A stretch of DNA of 25,775 nt from Cyanobacteria bacterium HKST-UBA02 (GTDB lineage Bacteria; Cyanobacteriota; Vampirovibrionia; Obscuribacterales; Obscuribacteraceae): positions 1 through 25,775 of the forward strand of contig JAGQHH010000272.1 of assembly GCA_020431945.1 (NCBI GenBank). The letters run 5' to 3'. Position 1 is the stretch's first letter. Each line of letters begins with the position of its first letter. The notes beneath the pieces are model-generated. The model was given only the letters and a program-made list of their open reading frames with translations, did no database searches and was not told the DNA's origin. The position numbers and the translations under genes were made by a program. Below, in pieces: positions 1-7,645 of this stretch.

Positions 1-1
1 C

Positions 2-163
2 ACTGCGGTCTACTGCGATCCCGTCGAGTATAAGCGCTTACAAAGCGAGCTGATCCCATGGACAGACAGGATTCGGTTCTGGGTCTATGCCGGCTTTTAC
101 CTGTGCATAGCTTTAGACGAAATAGAAAACAACTGTCAGTTGATGGGGGACAGAGAGCAGTGA
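2..163 (+). CDS. 3' end of an unidentified protein (cut by window edge)
   Basis: An open frame runs from the left edge for 53 codons to a TGA at 161-163. It has no start codon inside the window, so it would be the C-terminus of a gene beginning upstream. The peptide has ordinary composition with an aromatic stretch (RIRFWVYAGFYLCIALDEIE) that could be a short amphipathic or membrane-associated helix. Its stop lies one base from the stop of the convergent queG, and this tight packing recurs at 17386/17387. I do not recognise the family. The evidence is the uninterrupted frame plus gene packing, so confidence is moderate. Confidence 0.5.
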   Translation, partial: TAVYCDPVEYKRLQSELIPWTDRIRFWVYAGFYLCIALDEIENNCQLMGDREQ

Positions 164-164
164 A

Positions 165-1313
165 TCAGAGATAGCTCGAAGCCAGCTCTTTTTCCGGCTC
201 CGCAAGCGAAGCAGCGAGCTCGGCAAGCACTTTCGTCCGAATCCCGCTCCGGGAGAGGGCCCAGACAGCATGCTCTTTCAGCATGGCGTCCGGCTCGCTG
301 ACAGCGAAGTCATGGAGCCTCTCGATCCACTCGTCTTTGAGAGAGCCAGAAGCCAGTCCGGCAAGCTCGTTGCCTGCCACCACCAGAGCGTTCCGTTTCA
401 AGCCCCGGAGCTTGGGCCTGGAAAGCGGCGTATGAGAAAAACGAGCCTTGAACTCATCCCGCCCGGCCATGGCCAGTATGCCGCCGAGCTCGATGTAATG
501 CCCGGCTCCCTGAGAAGCTCCGAGCTCTTCCCAGGGGCTTTCGGGGGGGCGCTGATTATAGGGGCAGACCTCCTGACAGATATCGCAACCGAAGAGCCAG
601 TTACCCATGCCCTCACGCAGACCGGGCTTGATGGCGCCTTTGTTCTCGATGGTGAGAAAAGATATGCAGGCCCGGGAATCTACAAAAAAGCCGGGCTCGA
701 TAATGGCACCGGTGGGACAGGCGCTACCGCAGCGAAAGCAATTGCCGCAGGTGCCTTCATAAGCGAAATCGGGCTCCAGCTCCAGATCGGTGAATAGCTC
801 AGCCACGAAGTTATAGCTTCCGGAAAGGCGCGGTCCGATGATCATGGTGTTCTTGCCGGCAAAGCCCAGTCCGTGCCGGGCCGCATATGCCTGCTCGTAG
901 AGGGGGACATCGTCCACGAACGGAAAACCCTCTACCCGGCAAGAAAGAGCTTCTTCGATCCACTCTTTCAAGAGCGAGAGCCGCTCCGGAATCACCTCGT
1001 GATAGTCCCGCCCCACCGCATAGAGAGCGACGCTTCCGAAAAAAGGACCAGGCTTTTCTGGTCTGCGCGAAAAATAGCTCACCGATACAAGAATCGCCGA
1101 TCGCGCCCGGGGACTGGTTCGACCGGGGTGGCAGCGCCTCTCCGGATCCCGTTTCATATATTCCATGGTGGCGGCATAACCACGATCGAGCCAGGTCTTG
1201 TAGTGCTCCAGGGGCGCTAGAAGCGGCTCCAGGGATCCGACTGAGACATTGCCGAAACCCAGCCCCAGGGCCAGATCTTTTATGACTTGCTTATTGTTCG
1301 TGGTTTTCGGCAT
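165..1313 (-). CDS. queG: Epoxyqueuosine reductase QueG
   Basis: QueG performs the last step of queuosine synthesis, reducing epoxyqueuosine to queuosine in the wobble position of GUN-anticodon tRNAs. It is a cytosolic cobalamin and iron-sulfur enzyme. From the ATG at 1313 the protein is 382 aa, the normal family size. Two ferredoxin-like clusters are clear: Cys189, 192, 195 and 199 (CGNCFRCGSACP) and Cys243, 246 and 250 (GCDICQEVCP), with Cys216 as the probable eighth ligand. The stretch FVDDVPLYEQ near residue 134 matches the conserved catalytic Asp region. The frame stays open to an ATG at 1475, but that extension covers queA on the other strand and has no family counterpart, so I use the internal start. 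The C-terminus is the HEAT-like helical tail usual for QueG. It is divergent from queA, the preceding step in the same pathway, across 24 bp. Confidence 0.93.
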   Translation of the reverse strand: MPKTTNNKQVIKDLALGLGFGNVSVGSLEPLLAPLEHYKTWLDRGYAATMEYMKRDPERRCHPGRTSPRARSAILVSVSYFSRRPEKPGPFFGSVALYAVGRDYHEVIPERLSLLKEWIEEALSCRVEGFPFVDDVPLYEQAYAARHGLGFAGKNTMIIGPRLSGSYNFVAELFTDLELEPDFAYEGTCGNCFRCGSACPTGAIIEPGFFVDSRACISFLTIENKGAIKPGLREGMGNWLFGCDICQEVCPYNQRPPESPWEELGASQGAGHYIELGGILAMAGRDEFKARFSHTPLSRPKLRGLKRNALVVAGNELAGLASGSLKDEWIERLHDFAVSEPDAMLKEHAVWALSRSGIRTKVLAELAASLAEPEKELASSYL

Positions 1314-1324
1314 TTCAGTGAGTT

Positions 1325-1330
1325 TAGAAT
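1325..1330 (+). promoter_or_regulatory. Candidate -10 element for queA
   Basis: TAGAAT ends 7 bases before the queA ATG at 1338, so transcription would begin at or next to the start codon. No good -35 box and no Shine-Dalgarno sequence are visible. The gap to divergent queG is only 24 bp. This is a weak call based on position and a 5/6 match to TATAAT. Confidence 0.25.
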
Positions 1331-1337
1331 ACACGTT

Positions 1338-2414
1338 ATGGAAAAAGAGATGTTCGCCCTCGAAGAACTCCACTACGACCTTCCCGAAGAGCTCATCGCC
1401 CAGGAGCCTCTGCCGGTCAGGCACGAGTCCAGGCTCCTTCGTCTCGGTCTTGCCGATGGCGCGGTATCGCATCATGTTTTCTCGGACCTCACAGAGCTTC
1501 TCGAGCCGGGGGATCTGATTGTCGTAAACGACACCCGGGTGATTCCGGCACGAATATATGCCCGGCGAGAAAGCGGCGGTGCCATCGAGCTACTTCTGAT
1601 CAAACCCCGCTCCCACGCTAAAGCTCCCGGCGGCATGATCTGGGAAGCGATGGGGACGCCCCTGCGCCGCCTCAAGCCCGGCGAGCGCCTCCAGGCAGTG
1701 ACCGAGAACGGCGCCGAGCTATTTATCCGTGTCGTGGACCTGGAAACCGATATGGATGGCTTCAAGAGAGCAGTCATCGACCTGGGGAGCCGTGAGAATC
1801 TCGAGACTATTTTGAAGGCGGCCGGACACGCGCCCCTGCCGCCCTATATCAGGAAAGAGAGAAAAGAAGACCTGGAGCGCTATCAGACAGTTTTTGCAGC
1901 TACACCGGGGGCGGTGGCAGCCCCGACAGCCGGACTGCACTTCTCCCCGGACCTGATGCAGAGACTGGCGGACCGCTCCATCGAGATCCGCACGATCACG
2001 CTGCATGTCGGTCCCGGGACCTTCAAGCCGATCACCACGAGCATCGAAGAGCACTCTATTGAGCCCGAGATTTATTCCATAAGCCCGGAAACTGCCACCG
2101 CTATCAATACCGCAAAAGAATCAGGACGAAGAGTGATCGCTGTGGGCACCACCAGCCTCAGGACCCTGGAAACCGCCGGCGCGAGCGGGCATGTGTCGCC
2201 GGCGGAGAATGCCTCGACATCGCTCTATGTCAAACCCGGACACCGCTTCGCCATCGTCGACGGCTTGATTACCAATTTCCATTTGAGCGGCTCGAGCCTT
2301 CTGGTGCTGGTAGCCACTTTCGCCGGTCCGGAAGCCGTGAAGAAAGCCTATCTCGAAGCCGTGGCCAGACGCTATCGTTTTTTCAGCTATGGCGATGCCA
2401 TGTTGATTATCTGA
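1338..2414 (+). CDS. queA: S-adenosylmethionine:tRNA ribosyltransferase-isomerase QueA
   Basis: QueA transfers and isomerises the ribosyl part of SAM onto preQ1 in tRNA, giving epoxyqueuosine, the substrate of the divergent queG product. The protein is 358 aa from the ATG at 1338, close to the usual 340-360. Family signatures include YDLPEELIAQ at the N-terminus, VVNDTRVIPAR, PTAGLHFSPDLM, TLHVGPGTFKPI and the C-terminal GLITNFHLSGSSLLVLVATFAG. A second in-frame ATG at 1350 (MFALEEL) is possible. The open frame from 1287 overlaps queG coding and is not needed. No Shine-Dalgarno sequence precedes either start, and a -10-like TAGAAT lies so close that the message could be leaderless. It converges with the GGDEF gene, leaving 19 bp between them. 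Confidence 0.95.
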   Translation: MEKEMFALEELHYDLPEELIAQEPLPVRHESRLLRLGLADGAVSHHVFSDLTELLEPGDLIVVNDTRVIPARIYARRESGGAIELLLIKPRSHAKAPGGMIWEAMGTPLRRLKPGERLQAVTENGAELFIRVVDLETDMDGFKRAVIDLGSRENLETILKAAGHAPLPPYIRKERKEDLERYQTVFAATPGAVAAPTAGLHFSPDLMQRLADRSIEIRTITLHVGPGTFKPITTSIEEHSIEPEIYSISPETATAINTAKESGRRVIAVGTTSLRTLETAGASGHVSPAENASTSLYVKPGHRFAIVDGLITNFHLSGSSLLVLVATFAGPEAVKKAYLEAVARRYRFFSYGDAMLII

Positions 2415-2433
2415 TCTTACTTATGCGCCAGGC

Positions 2434-3135
2434 TTATGGCCCCGGGCAGAATGCCGTACCGTTGCCGCCCCGGTCCAGGACCAGGTCGCAGGCCAGATCG
2501 GCTTTAGCCACGAGCTCCTGGGCTTCGGTGCCGAGACCGGGGAAATAAGCGATACCGACGCTGGCGGTGAGGTGGAGCTTGAACCACTTGTAGTCTATGG
2601 GGGTAACCTCGAATTTCTTGCGAACCCGATCCCCCAGAATCGCAGCCCCGCGCCCGGGGGTCTCCGGAAGCACGGCGATGAATCGATCGTCGCCATAACG
2701 GGCGACCATGTCCACATCAAGGCGTGTGGCTTCGTTGAGCATCTGGGCAGCAGTATAGACCGCCAGATCATAGGCGCTCGGTCCATGATCCTGAAGAATG
2801 CGGGTGAATCCATTGAAAGCCACGATACAGACCGAAAGCGGTCTGTTATAGCGCTTCGAACGCCGCATCTCCCGCTCGAGCTTGCGCATGAGATAACGGA
2901 AATTGTAAGTCGGCGAGGAATCGTCGAAAAAGGCTATACGCTCTACGTCTTCCAGGGTGAGCCTGGTCTTGACCGGCTCGGGCTCCGAAAAGATCGTGCG
3001 CTCGGCAGGCCGGTTGAGCTCTTCGATAGCCGTGAGATGCTCCTCGGTAAGCGAGCTGTTCCGCAGGTCGCTCAGGCGCCTGTGGAACATATTATCCTTG
3101 ATTACTGCTTCTTCGAATCGATCGTCAGAGGACAT
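2434..3135 (-). CDS. Degenerate GGDEF-domain protein
   Basis: A 233-aa soluble protein with about 70 N-terminal residues of unknown fold followed by one GGDEF domain (roughly 70-230). The fold is recognisable from YNFRYLMRKLEREMRRSKRYNRPLS, VARYGDDRF and LTASVGIAYFPG. The key residues are changed. GGDEF reads GDDRF at 148-152. The metal-binding DxDxFK segment reads AFNGFT at 106-111. The inhibitory-site Arg of RxxD is displaced (RLDVD). It therefore probably cannot make c-di-GMP and may act as a GTP or nucleotide sensor, a protein-binding domain or a structural module. An active diguanylate cyclase is encoded at 14504-16156. It is the last gene of the minus-strand run after cinA, 82 bp downstream, with its own candidate promoter in that gap. 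The start is the first ATG, with no strong ribosome binding site. Confidence 0.82.
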   Translation of the reverse strand: MSSDDRFEEAVIKDNMFHRRLSDLRNSSLTEEHLTAIEELNRPAERTIFSEPEPVKTRLTLEDVERIAFFDDSSPTYNFRYLMRKLEREMRRSKRYNRPLSVCIVAFNGFTRILQDHGPSAYDLAVYTAAQMLNEATRLDVDMVARYGDDRFIAVLPETPGRGAAILGDRVRKKFEVTPIDYKWFKLHLTASVGIAYFPGLGTEAQELVAKADLACDLVLDRGGNGTAFCPGP

Positions 3136-3186
3136 GGGTCACGAGACCAGAGATAACCAACCACCCAGTTAATAGTTACCAATTCT

Positions 3187-3215
3187 ATTTAGGCTCTAAT
3201 CACTTTACTTGTCAA
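3187..3215 (-). promoter_or_regulatory. Candidate promoter for the degenerate GGDEF gene
   Basis: On the minus strand a perfect -35 box TTGACA (3210-3215) is followed after 17 bases by CTAAAT (3187-3192), a 3/6 match to a -10 box. It sits in the 82-bp gap after cinA, about 50 bases upstream of the ATG at 3135. The weak -10 limits confidence. Confidence 0.35.
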
Positions 3216-3217
3216 AT

Positions 3218-4507
3218 CTAATAATGGTCCAGAAGAAAGAGACGCAGCATATTGAGAGCGGCGCTGGCGGTCCGGTACCTGATTTCGGTACGAGAAGACC
3301 GGGCGCCCAGCCTGAGCTCCTCCTGCGAGCCGCCTTCCTTCGCGCTCAGAGCGAGGTAGACAAGCCCTACGGGCTTCTCGTCGGTGCCGCCGTCCGGTCC
3401 GGCAATGCCGGTAATACCAATACCGATATCACTGCCGGCTCGGCTCCGGGCCCCTTCCGCCATAGCCCTGGCACATTCGGGGCTGACAGCCCCATGCTTG
3501 TCTAGAATCTCGGGATCGACACCGAGAGCGTCCATTTTCGCCTGGTTCGAATATGTGACCAGGTTGAGACCGATAAATCGGGAGCTCCCGGGCACATCGG
3601 TGAGACGTTTGCTCACCAGGCCCCCGGTACAGGACTCTGCCAGGGAGACGGTCAGATCACCCTGCACGAGAAGCCGAGCCACCACCGCCTCGAGCGTGTC
3701 GTCATCCTGTCCGTAACAGAGATGCCCGCTCTCCTGGCGGATCCTGTCCGCCACCGGCTGCACCATGAGCCGGGCCTCTTCCAGGTTGGGCGCCTTGGCG
3801 GTGACCCGCAACCGGCACTCGCCCCGACCGGCATAGGGAGCCACAGTGGGATTCTTGCCCGAGAGAAGCGTCTCGTATTTCTGCGCCAGAGTGGACTCGC
3901 CGATACCTATGTGCTTGAGCTCCACCGAGAAGATCGCCGCCCCGGAGAATTCTTTCATCAGATAGGGGGCAGCAGTCTCGTGCCACATATGCACCAGCTC
4001 GTGAGGCACCCCCGGGAATGTCATGATTATGGCGCGGGAGCGAGACGAGGCAATCGCTGCCTGACCGAGCCGCTCCGAATCGATCTCCCATATGATACCG
4101 GGAGCGGTGCCAGCCGAATTGGGCAGCACTCGCGACCCTTCCGGTCGCAATGCTTGTTTCTTGTTGCTGTCCGGCATGGCGATATGCCGGCTCGAAAAGA
4201 ACTCCTCGATACCGGCCAGGACCAGGGCGTCGCTGACCATGGGAGCTCCCAGGGCCTCGGCGATACACTCCATGGTCAGATCGTCGGGAGTGGGTCCAAG
4301 ACCACCGGTGGTGAGGACAAGGTCGGAGCGCGATAGAGCCGTGCGTATGCAATCGACGATTCGTTCGCGATTGTCGCCTACTGTCGTATGAAAAAAACAA
4401 TCGATGCCAAGTCCGGCCAGCTCGGCACTCATGAACCTGGAATTGGTATCCGTGATCTGACCGAGCAGGATCTCAGTGCCGATGGCGATTATTTCTGCGA
4501 CTGGCAT
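3218..4507 (-). CDS. cinA: CinA: competence/damage-inducible protein with NMN deamidase domain
   Basis: CinA recycles pyridine nucleotides: the C-terminal domain deamidates nicotinamide mononucleotide, and the N-terminal MoCF/COG1058 domain hydrolyses ADP-ribose in characterised homologues. At 429 aa it has full family length. The N-terminal part shows AEIIAIGTEILLGQITDTN and LVLTTGGLGPTPDDLT. The C-terminal PncC-like domain (from about 265) shows SLAESCTGGLVSKRLTDVPGSS, VTYSNQAKMDALGV, HGAVSPECARAMAEGAR and GITGIAGPDGGTDEKPVGLV. The start ATG at 4507 lies 10 bp after the stop of the small membrane-protein gene, so the two are probably co-transcribed. There is no visible Shine-Dalgarno sequence, so translation may be coupled. 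The DNA-uptake link in the family name is historical; nothing in this window points to competence. Confidence 0.94.
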   Translation of the reverse strand: MPVAEIIAIGTEILLGQITDTNSRFMSAELAGLGIDCFFHTTVGDNRERIVDCIRTALSRSDLVLTTGGLGPTPDDLTMECIAEALGAPMVSDALVLAGIEEFFSSRHIAMPDSNKKQALRPEGSRVLPNSAGTAPGIIWEIDSERLGQAAIASSRSRAIIMTFPGVPHELVHMWHETAAPYLMKEFSGAAIFSVELKHIGIGESTLAQKYETLLSGKNPTVAPYAGRGECRLRVTAKAPNLEEARLMVQPVADRIRQESGHLCYGQDDDTLEAVVARLLVQGDLTVSLAESCTGGLVSKRLTDVPGSSRFIGLNLVTYSNQAKMDALGVDPEILDKHGAVSPECARAMAEGARSRAGSDIGIGITGIAGPDGGTDEKPVGLVYLALSAKEGGSQEELRLGARSSRTEIRYRTASAALNMLRLFLLDHY

Positions 4508-4517
4508 GGGAGGCTAA

Positions 4518-4706
4518 TCAGGCGATCAGCTTATCGGTTGTCACCTGAATCATGCCGTGACCGCCGCCTGATTCGTCGGCAGGTACCGCATTGGGGTCAT
4601 AACAGCAGCAGGCCCAGACACCGATGCCGAAGACCGTGATAGCAAAACATACAAAGAAGAAGATTAGCCAGTTGTGGCTGGAATCATGATGTTCGGAAGA
4701 ACTCAT
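4518..4706 (-). CDS. Small single-pass membrane protein, function unknown
   Basis: A 62-aa protein starting MSSSEHHDSSHNW, with one strong hydrophobic segment (about residues 14-32, LIFFFVCFAITVFGIGVWAC), a short Cys cluster (ACCCYDP) at the membrane edge and a polar Gly/His-containing tail. The frame is open to an ATG at 4742, but the start at 4706 is chosen because AGGAG lies 6 bases upstream of it. The His-rich N-terminus and Cys cluster could bind a metal or be lipid-modified, which is speculation. It sits 10 bp upstream of cinA and 108 bp downstream of the one-TM protein gene. I do not recognise the family. Confidence 0.7.
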   Translation of the reverse strand: MSSSEHHDSSHNWLIFFFVCFAITVFGIGVWACCCYDPNAVPADESGGGHGMIQVTTDKLIA

Positions 4707-4748
4707 TTGGATCTCCTGACCTGAAAATTCGAACTTTCTCAACCAACC

Positions 4749-4754
4749 AGTATA
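4749..4754 (-). promoter_or_regulatory. Candidate -10 element upstream of the small membrane protein and cinA
   Basis: On the minus strand TATACT lies about 43 bases before the ATG at 4706, which would give a leader of roughly 36 bases carrying the AGGAG ribosome site. No convincing -35 box is seen at 16-18 bases. It would give the small membrane protein and cinA a promoter separate from thiL-folD. Confidence 0.3.
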
Positions 4755-4814
4755 GGCTGTCCGGACCCGATCTCCACGGCCGATGTTAAGGATTTGAATT
4801 AGCAGACTCTCAGA

Positions 4815-5426
4815 TTAATGAGTGTCAACAAGCAGGTCGATACAGGGGCGCATGTCGAAATTGTCTGTCTCGCCGGGCTCCACGGCATAGAGAAGGATGG
4901 TGCGCCTGGCTTTCACATTCGAGCTGCAGGCCACCAGCCCGGTATGCTCTTTACCCGACTTCTCTTTGATCTTGCCGAATACATAAGGCATGCGCCCTCC
5001 GGGCAGATCCCAGGAGCCCTTGCCCAGCTCTCTGGTGAAATCGGCTCCCAGGCGAATCGTGTTGATGCCGTAGCTCTGGAAGATGGTCTTGACCATCTCG
5101 TCAGGATTGCTCGCCTGGTTGAAAAGAAAGATCGAGATCTGCTCCTTGCCGTCCTTGTAGTCGATGGTGACATGCTTGAAGACCCAGAGGTCGATGCCGA
5201 AATAATAAGAATAGCCATCCGGCAGGGGATCGGGCAGACCGAGGATCTCGTCTGCCAGACGGGCGATATGAGTTCGGTTGTAAGCAGGATCGAGCCTGGA
5301 TTTGAGAGCCAGGGCGAAAGCGACAGTGCCTGTGGCGGAGCCTGCAAAGACCATGAGAACCATGACGATGAGAGCCTTGCTCCAGGCAGGCAATTTATCC
5401 TTCTGCGCTTTCTTATCCTTTGTCAT
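4815..5426 (-). CDS. Single-TM protein of unknown function, coupled to folD
   Basis: A 203-aa protein with a short Lys-rich cytosolic N-terminus (MTKDKKAQKDK), one membrane segment at about residues 17-41 and a predicted extracytoplasmic domain of about 160 residues. It would be a signal-anchored protein facing the periplasm. The domain (for example DGYSYYFGIDLWVFKHVTIDY, and IRLGADFTRELGKGSWDLPGG) has the look of a small alpha/beta sensor or binding domain, but I do not recognise a family. Its ATG overlaps the folD stop in an ATGA arrangement, so translation is probably coupled to folD. The operon position alone does not link it to folate metabolism. Confidence 0.75.
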   Translation of the reverse strand: MTKDKKAQKDKLPAWSKALIVMVLMVFAGSATGTVAFALALKSRLDPAYNRTHIARLADEILGLPDPLPDGYSYYFGIDLWVFKHVTIDYKDGKEQISIFLFNQASNPDEMVKTIFQSYGINTIRLGADFTRELGKGSWDLPGGRMPYVFGKIKEKSGKEHTGLVACSSNVKARRTILLYAVEPGETDNFDMRPCIDLLVDTH

Positions 5427-6304
5427 GAGCCGAATTTGTTCTTATAGGACCAGACTGTGTTTGCCAGGAGCTGAGCAACGGTCATCGGACCCACCCCCCC
5501 GGGCACCGGGGTTATGAGAGAAGCCACCGACTGCGCGGTCTCGAAATCGACATCGCCGGTGATCACCTGTTTGCCGTCCTCGCCCCTCTCATAATGGATA
5601 CCGACATCCACCACCACAGCTCCTGGTTTGATCCAGCTTCCCTGGACGAAACGAGATTTGCCCATGGCCACCACGAGAATATCGGCACCGCCGATGACTT
5701 CGCTGAGGTTCTTGGTACGGCTGTGACAGATGGTGACCGTGGCATTCTTTTCCATCAGGAGCAGAGCCGCCGGCTTGCCGACGAGTTGAGAGCGTCCCAC
5801 CACCACTACGCTGGCTCCCGAAATGGGCACTTGATAATGCTCAAGAAGAGTAACCACGCCGGAGGGCGTGCAGGGTCGCAGGGAGTCCCTGCCGGCCAGG
5901 AGACAACCCAGGTTGTAGGGATGAAGACCGTCCACATCCTTGGCTGGATCGATATGCTCGAGGATCTCCTTCTCGGGCAGGTCCCCGGGAAGCGGAAGTT
6001 GAACGAGGATTCCATCGACACGCTCGTCTTTGTTGAGCTTCTCGATTACAGCAATGATATCTTCGGCGCTGGCACCGGCGTCGAGGCGCTCGAGAAAGCT
6101 CTCGATACCGGTCTTCTTGCAGGCGCTGATTTTATTTCGGACATAGAGCTCGCTGGCCGGATTATCGCCCACCAGCACCACGCTCAGGCCCGGGGGACGG
6201 GCACCGCCCGAGACAAAACTATCGACTTCCTTTTTCAGGTCCTCGCGCATTTTCGCCGCTACGGCTTTGCCGTCCAGAATAGTTCCGGTCTTCAATTCGG
6301 GCAC
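5423..6304 (-). CDS. folD: Bifunctional methylenetetrahydrofolate dehydrogenase/cyclohydrolase FolD
   Basis: FolD interconverts 5,10-methylene-, 5,10-methenyl- and 10-formyl-tetrahydrofolate using NADP, supplying one-carbon units for purines and formyl-methionyl-tRNA. The 293-aa length is typical. Seen directly are the catalytic Y54xxxK58 (SELYVRNK), the substrate-site segment DGILVQLPLP, DPAKDVDGLHPYN, the nucleotide-binding VVVGRSQLVGKPAA, and the C-terminal ITPVPGGVGPMTVAQLL. It lies 2 bp after the thiL stop and overlaps the next gene by 4 bp, so the three genes look like one transcript. Confidence 0.96.
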   Translation of the reverse strand: MPELKTGTILDGKAVAAKMREDLKKEVDSFVSGGARPPGLSVVLVGDNPASELYVRNKISACKKTGIESFLERLDAGASAEDIIAVIEKLNKDERVDGILVQLPLPGDLPEKEILEHIDPAKDVDGLHPYNLGCLLAGRDSLRPCTPSGVVTLLEHYQVPISGASVVVVGRSQLVGKPAALLLMEKNATVTICHSRTKNLSEVIGGADILVVAMGKSRFVQGSWIKPGAVVVDVGIHYERGEDGKQVITGDVDFETAQSVASLITPVPGGVGPMTVAQLLANTVWSYKNKFGS

Positions 6305-6306
6305 CT

Positions 6307-7314
6307 CTAAGCTCCTCCCTGTCCAGGTAAATGTACATGCTGAAAGGCTCTACTCATATCTACCCGCCCCCGGCTCTTGCCATGATGAACGAGCTCGACA
6401 CCGGCGCCTTCGCCACCTGTCGGTCGGGCTTCCCGGACCTGACCTATGGCAAGGAAAGGTAGATCTTTCTGCCACTGCCGCCAGGTCTTCTCGCTGAGGC
6501 AGCCTACCAGCTCGTAATCCTCACCGCCGTACAAGGCCCAGTCTAGCGGATCCGCTGCGGCCCGGCGGGCTGCTGCCACCGTTTCGTGATGAACTGGAAC
6601 CTTGGAGAGCTCGACTTCCATGAGGACATTGCTATCCCTGGCAATTTGAAAAAGGGCGTCTGCCAGACCGTCACTGGCGTCCATCAGAGCACCGCGATTG
6701 CCGGTCTTCCTGACCATGGCCCAGGATTCGCAGAGACGGGGAAGTGGCTTGCAATGCCGATTGACACAGTAATCAAACTCTTCCCAGCCGGCGCTGAGGG
6801 CCTCGAGACCGGCGCGGCTGGCACCGAAGTCACCCGTGACCACCACAACGTCTCCCGGCTCGGCGGAGGATCGAAGAAGACAGCCGTCCTCATGGGTGGT
6901 GCCCAGCACCGTAACCGATATACTCAAAACCGGCCCACCGGTGAAGTCACCACCAGCCACCCGGCAACGATAGGCTCGAGCGCATTCGTTCATGCCCCGG
7001 TAGAGCTCTTCCAGATCGCAGAGAGGCAGAGCTTCGGGCCAGCTCACACTGACCAGCAGGAATCGCGCTCGTCCAGCCATGGCTGCTATATCGCTGAGAT
7101 TGACAGCGACAGCCTTGAAACCCAGGTCGAAAAGACTGGTGGTGTCCAGCTTGAAGTGCACTCCTTCCACAAGAGTGTCGCAGCTGACCAGCTCCTGGCC
7201 CGGCAGAACCGCGCAGTCATCCCCTATATAGCCGGATCCCGTCCATTCCTTGATCGCTTCGATCAGGGCATATTCCAGACTGCCAGAACCTTCTGCTGCC
7301 TTCTCAATTTTCAT
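6307..7314 (-). CDS. thiL: Thiamine-monophosphate kinase ThiL
   Basis: ThiL phosphorylates thiamine monophosphate with ATP to give thiamine diphosphate, the last step of cofactor synthesis. The 335-aa protein belongs to the PurM/AIR-synthase-like fold. Visible family features are YIGDDCAVLPG near residue 31, SCDTLVEGVHFKLD, AVAVNLSDIAAMAGRARFLLVS, RVAGGDFTGGP, a central VTGDFGAS glycine-rich segment, LMDASDGLADAL and LYGGEDYELVG. It is the first gene of the minus-strand run and is divergent from the YggT gene across 64 bp, which must hold promoters for both. No Shine-Dalgarno sequence is evident at the ATG at 7314. Confidence 0.94.
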   Translation of the reverse strand: MKIEKAAEGSGSLEYALIEAIKEWTGSGYIGDDCAVLPGQELVSCDTLVEGVHFKLDTTSLFDLGFKAVAVNLSDIAAMAGRARFLLVSVSWPEALPLCDLEELYRGMNECARAYRCRVAGGDFTGGPVLSISVTVLGTTHEDGCLLRSSAEPGDVVVVTGDFGASRAGLEALSAGWEEFDYCVNRHCKPLPRLCESWAMVRKTGNRGALMDASDGLADALFQIARDSNVLMEVELSKVPVHHETVAAARRAAADPLDWALYGGEDYELVGCLSEKTWRQWQKDLPFLAIGQVREARPTGGEGAGVELVHHGKSRGRVDMSRAFQHVHLPGQGGA

Positions 7315-7335
7315 GGTTGCAAACAGATAAAATGC

Positions 7336-7341
7336 TACAAT
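7336..7341 (+). promoter_or_regulatory. Candidate -10 element for the YggT gene
   Basis: TACAAT (5/6 match to the consensus) lies 37 bases before the ATG at 7379, in the 64-bp gap shared with divergent thiL. TTGCAA upstream is spaced only 13 bases from it, too short for a standard -35. The likely ribosome site is AAGG, close to the start. Confidence 0.25.
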
Positions 7342-7378
7342 CAGCCTTAAGAGCTAGCTACAAATATAAGGTAAGAGC

Positions 7379-7633
7379 ATGAGCGCCATCGCCAACCTTT
7401 TAGTGAATTTATTGCAACTGTTCAATTTCCTGCTCGTGGTCTGGTGTCTTCTCACCTGGTTTCCGGCAGTAAAGTGGCAAGATCAGCCATTCCGCACCCT
7501 GGACATGATAATCCGTCCGGTTATCGAGCCTTTCCGGAGAGTGCTGCCACCAATTGCAGGATTCGACTTTTCACCTGTGATTGCGATACTCTGTATCAAC
7601 TACCTGGTTGGGTTCTTGATTAAGGTACTCTAA
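7379..7633 (+). CDS. YggT/YlmG family membrane protein
   Basis: An 84-aa protein with two hydrophobic segments (about 5-25 and 60-82) flanking the family signature TLDMIIRPVIEPFRRVLPP. Single-domain YggT proteins of this size occur in cyanobacteria and chloroplasts (YlmG) and in many other bacteria, where they are linked to division, nucleoid distribution or osmotic tolerance without a defined biochemical role. It is the first gene of a plus-strand run, 12 bp ahead of the Tat-exported propeller gene. In many bacteria yggT sits near proC or division genes, and here it does not. Confidence 0.88.
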   Translation: MSAIANLLVNLLQLFNFLLVVWCLLTWFPAVKWQDQPFRTLDMIIRPVIEPFRRVLPPIAGFDFSPVIAILCINYLVGFLIKVL

Positions 7634-7645
7634 CTCGCAATCTCA

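Noticed and set aside
1314..1475. N-terminal extension of queG to an ATG at 1475, and likewise of dtd to 24084.
   Set aside because: Both extensions exceed family length. The queG one overlaps the divergent queA gene, and the dtd start at 23988 has a good ribosome site.
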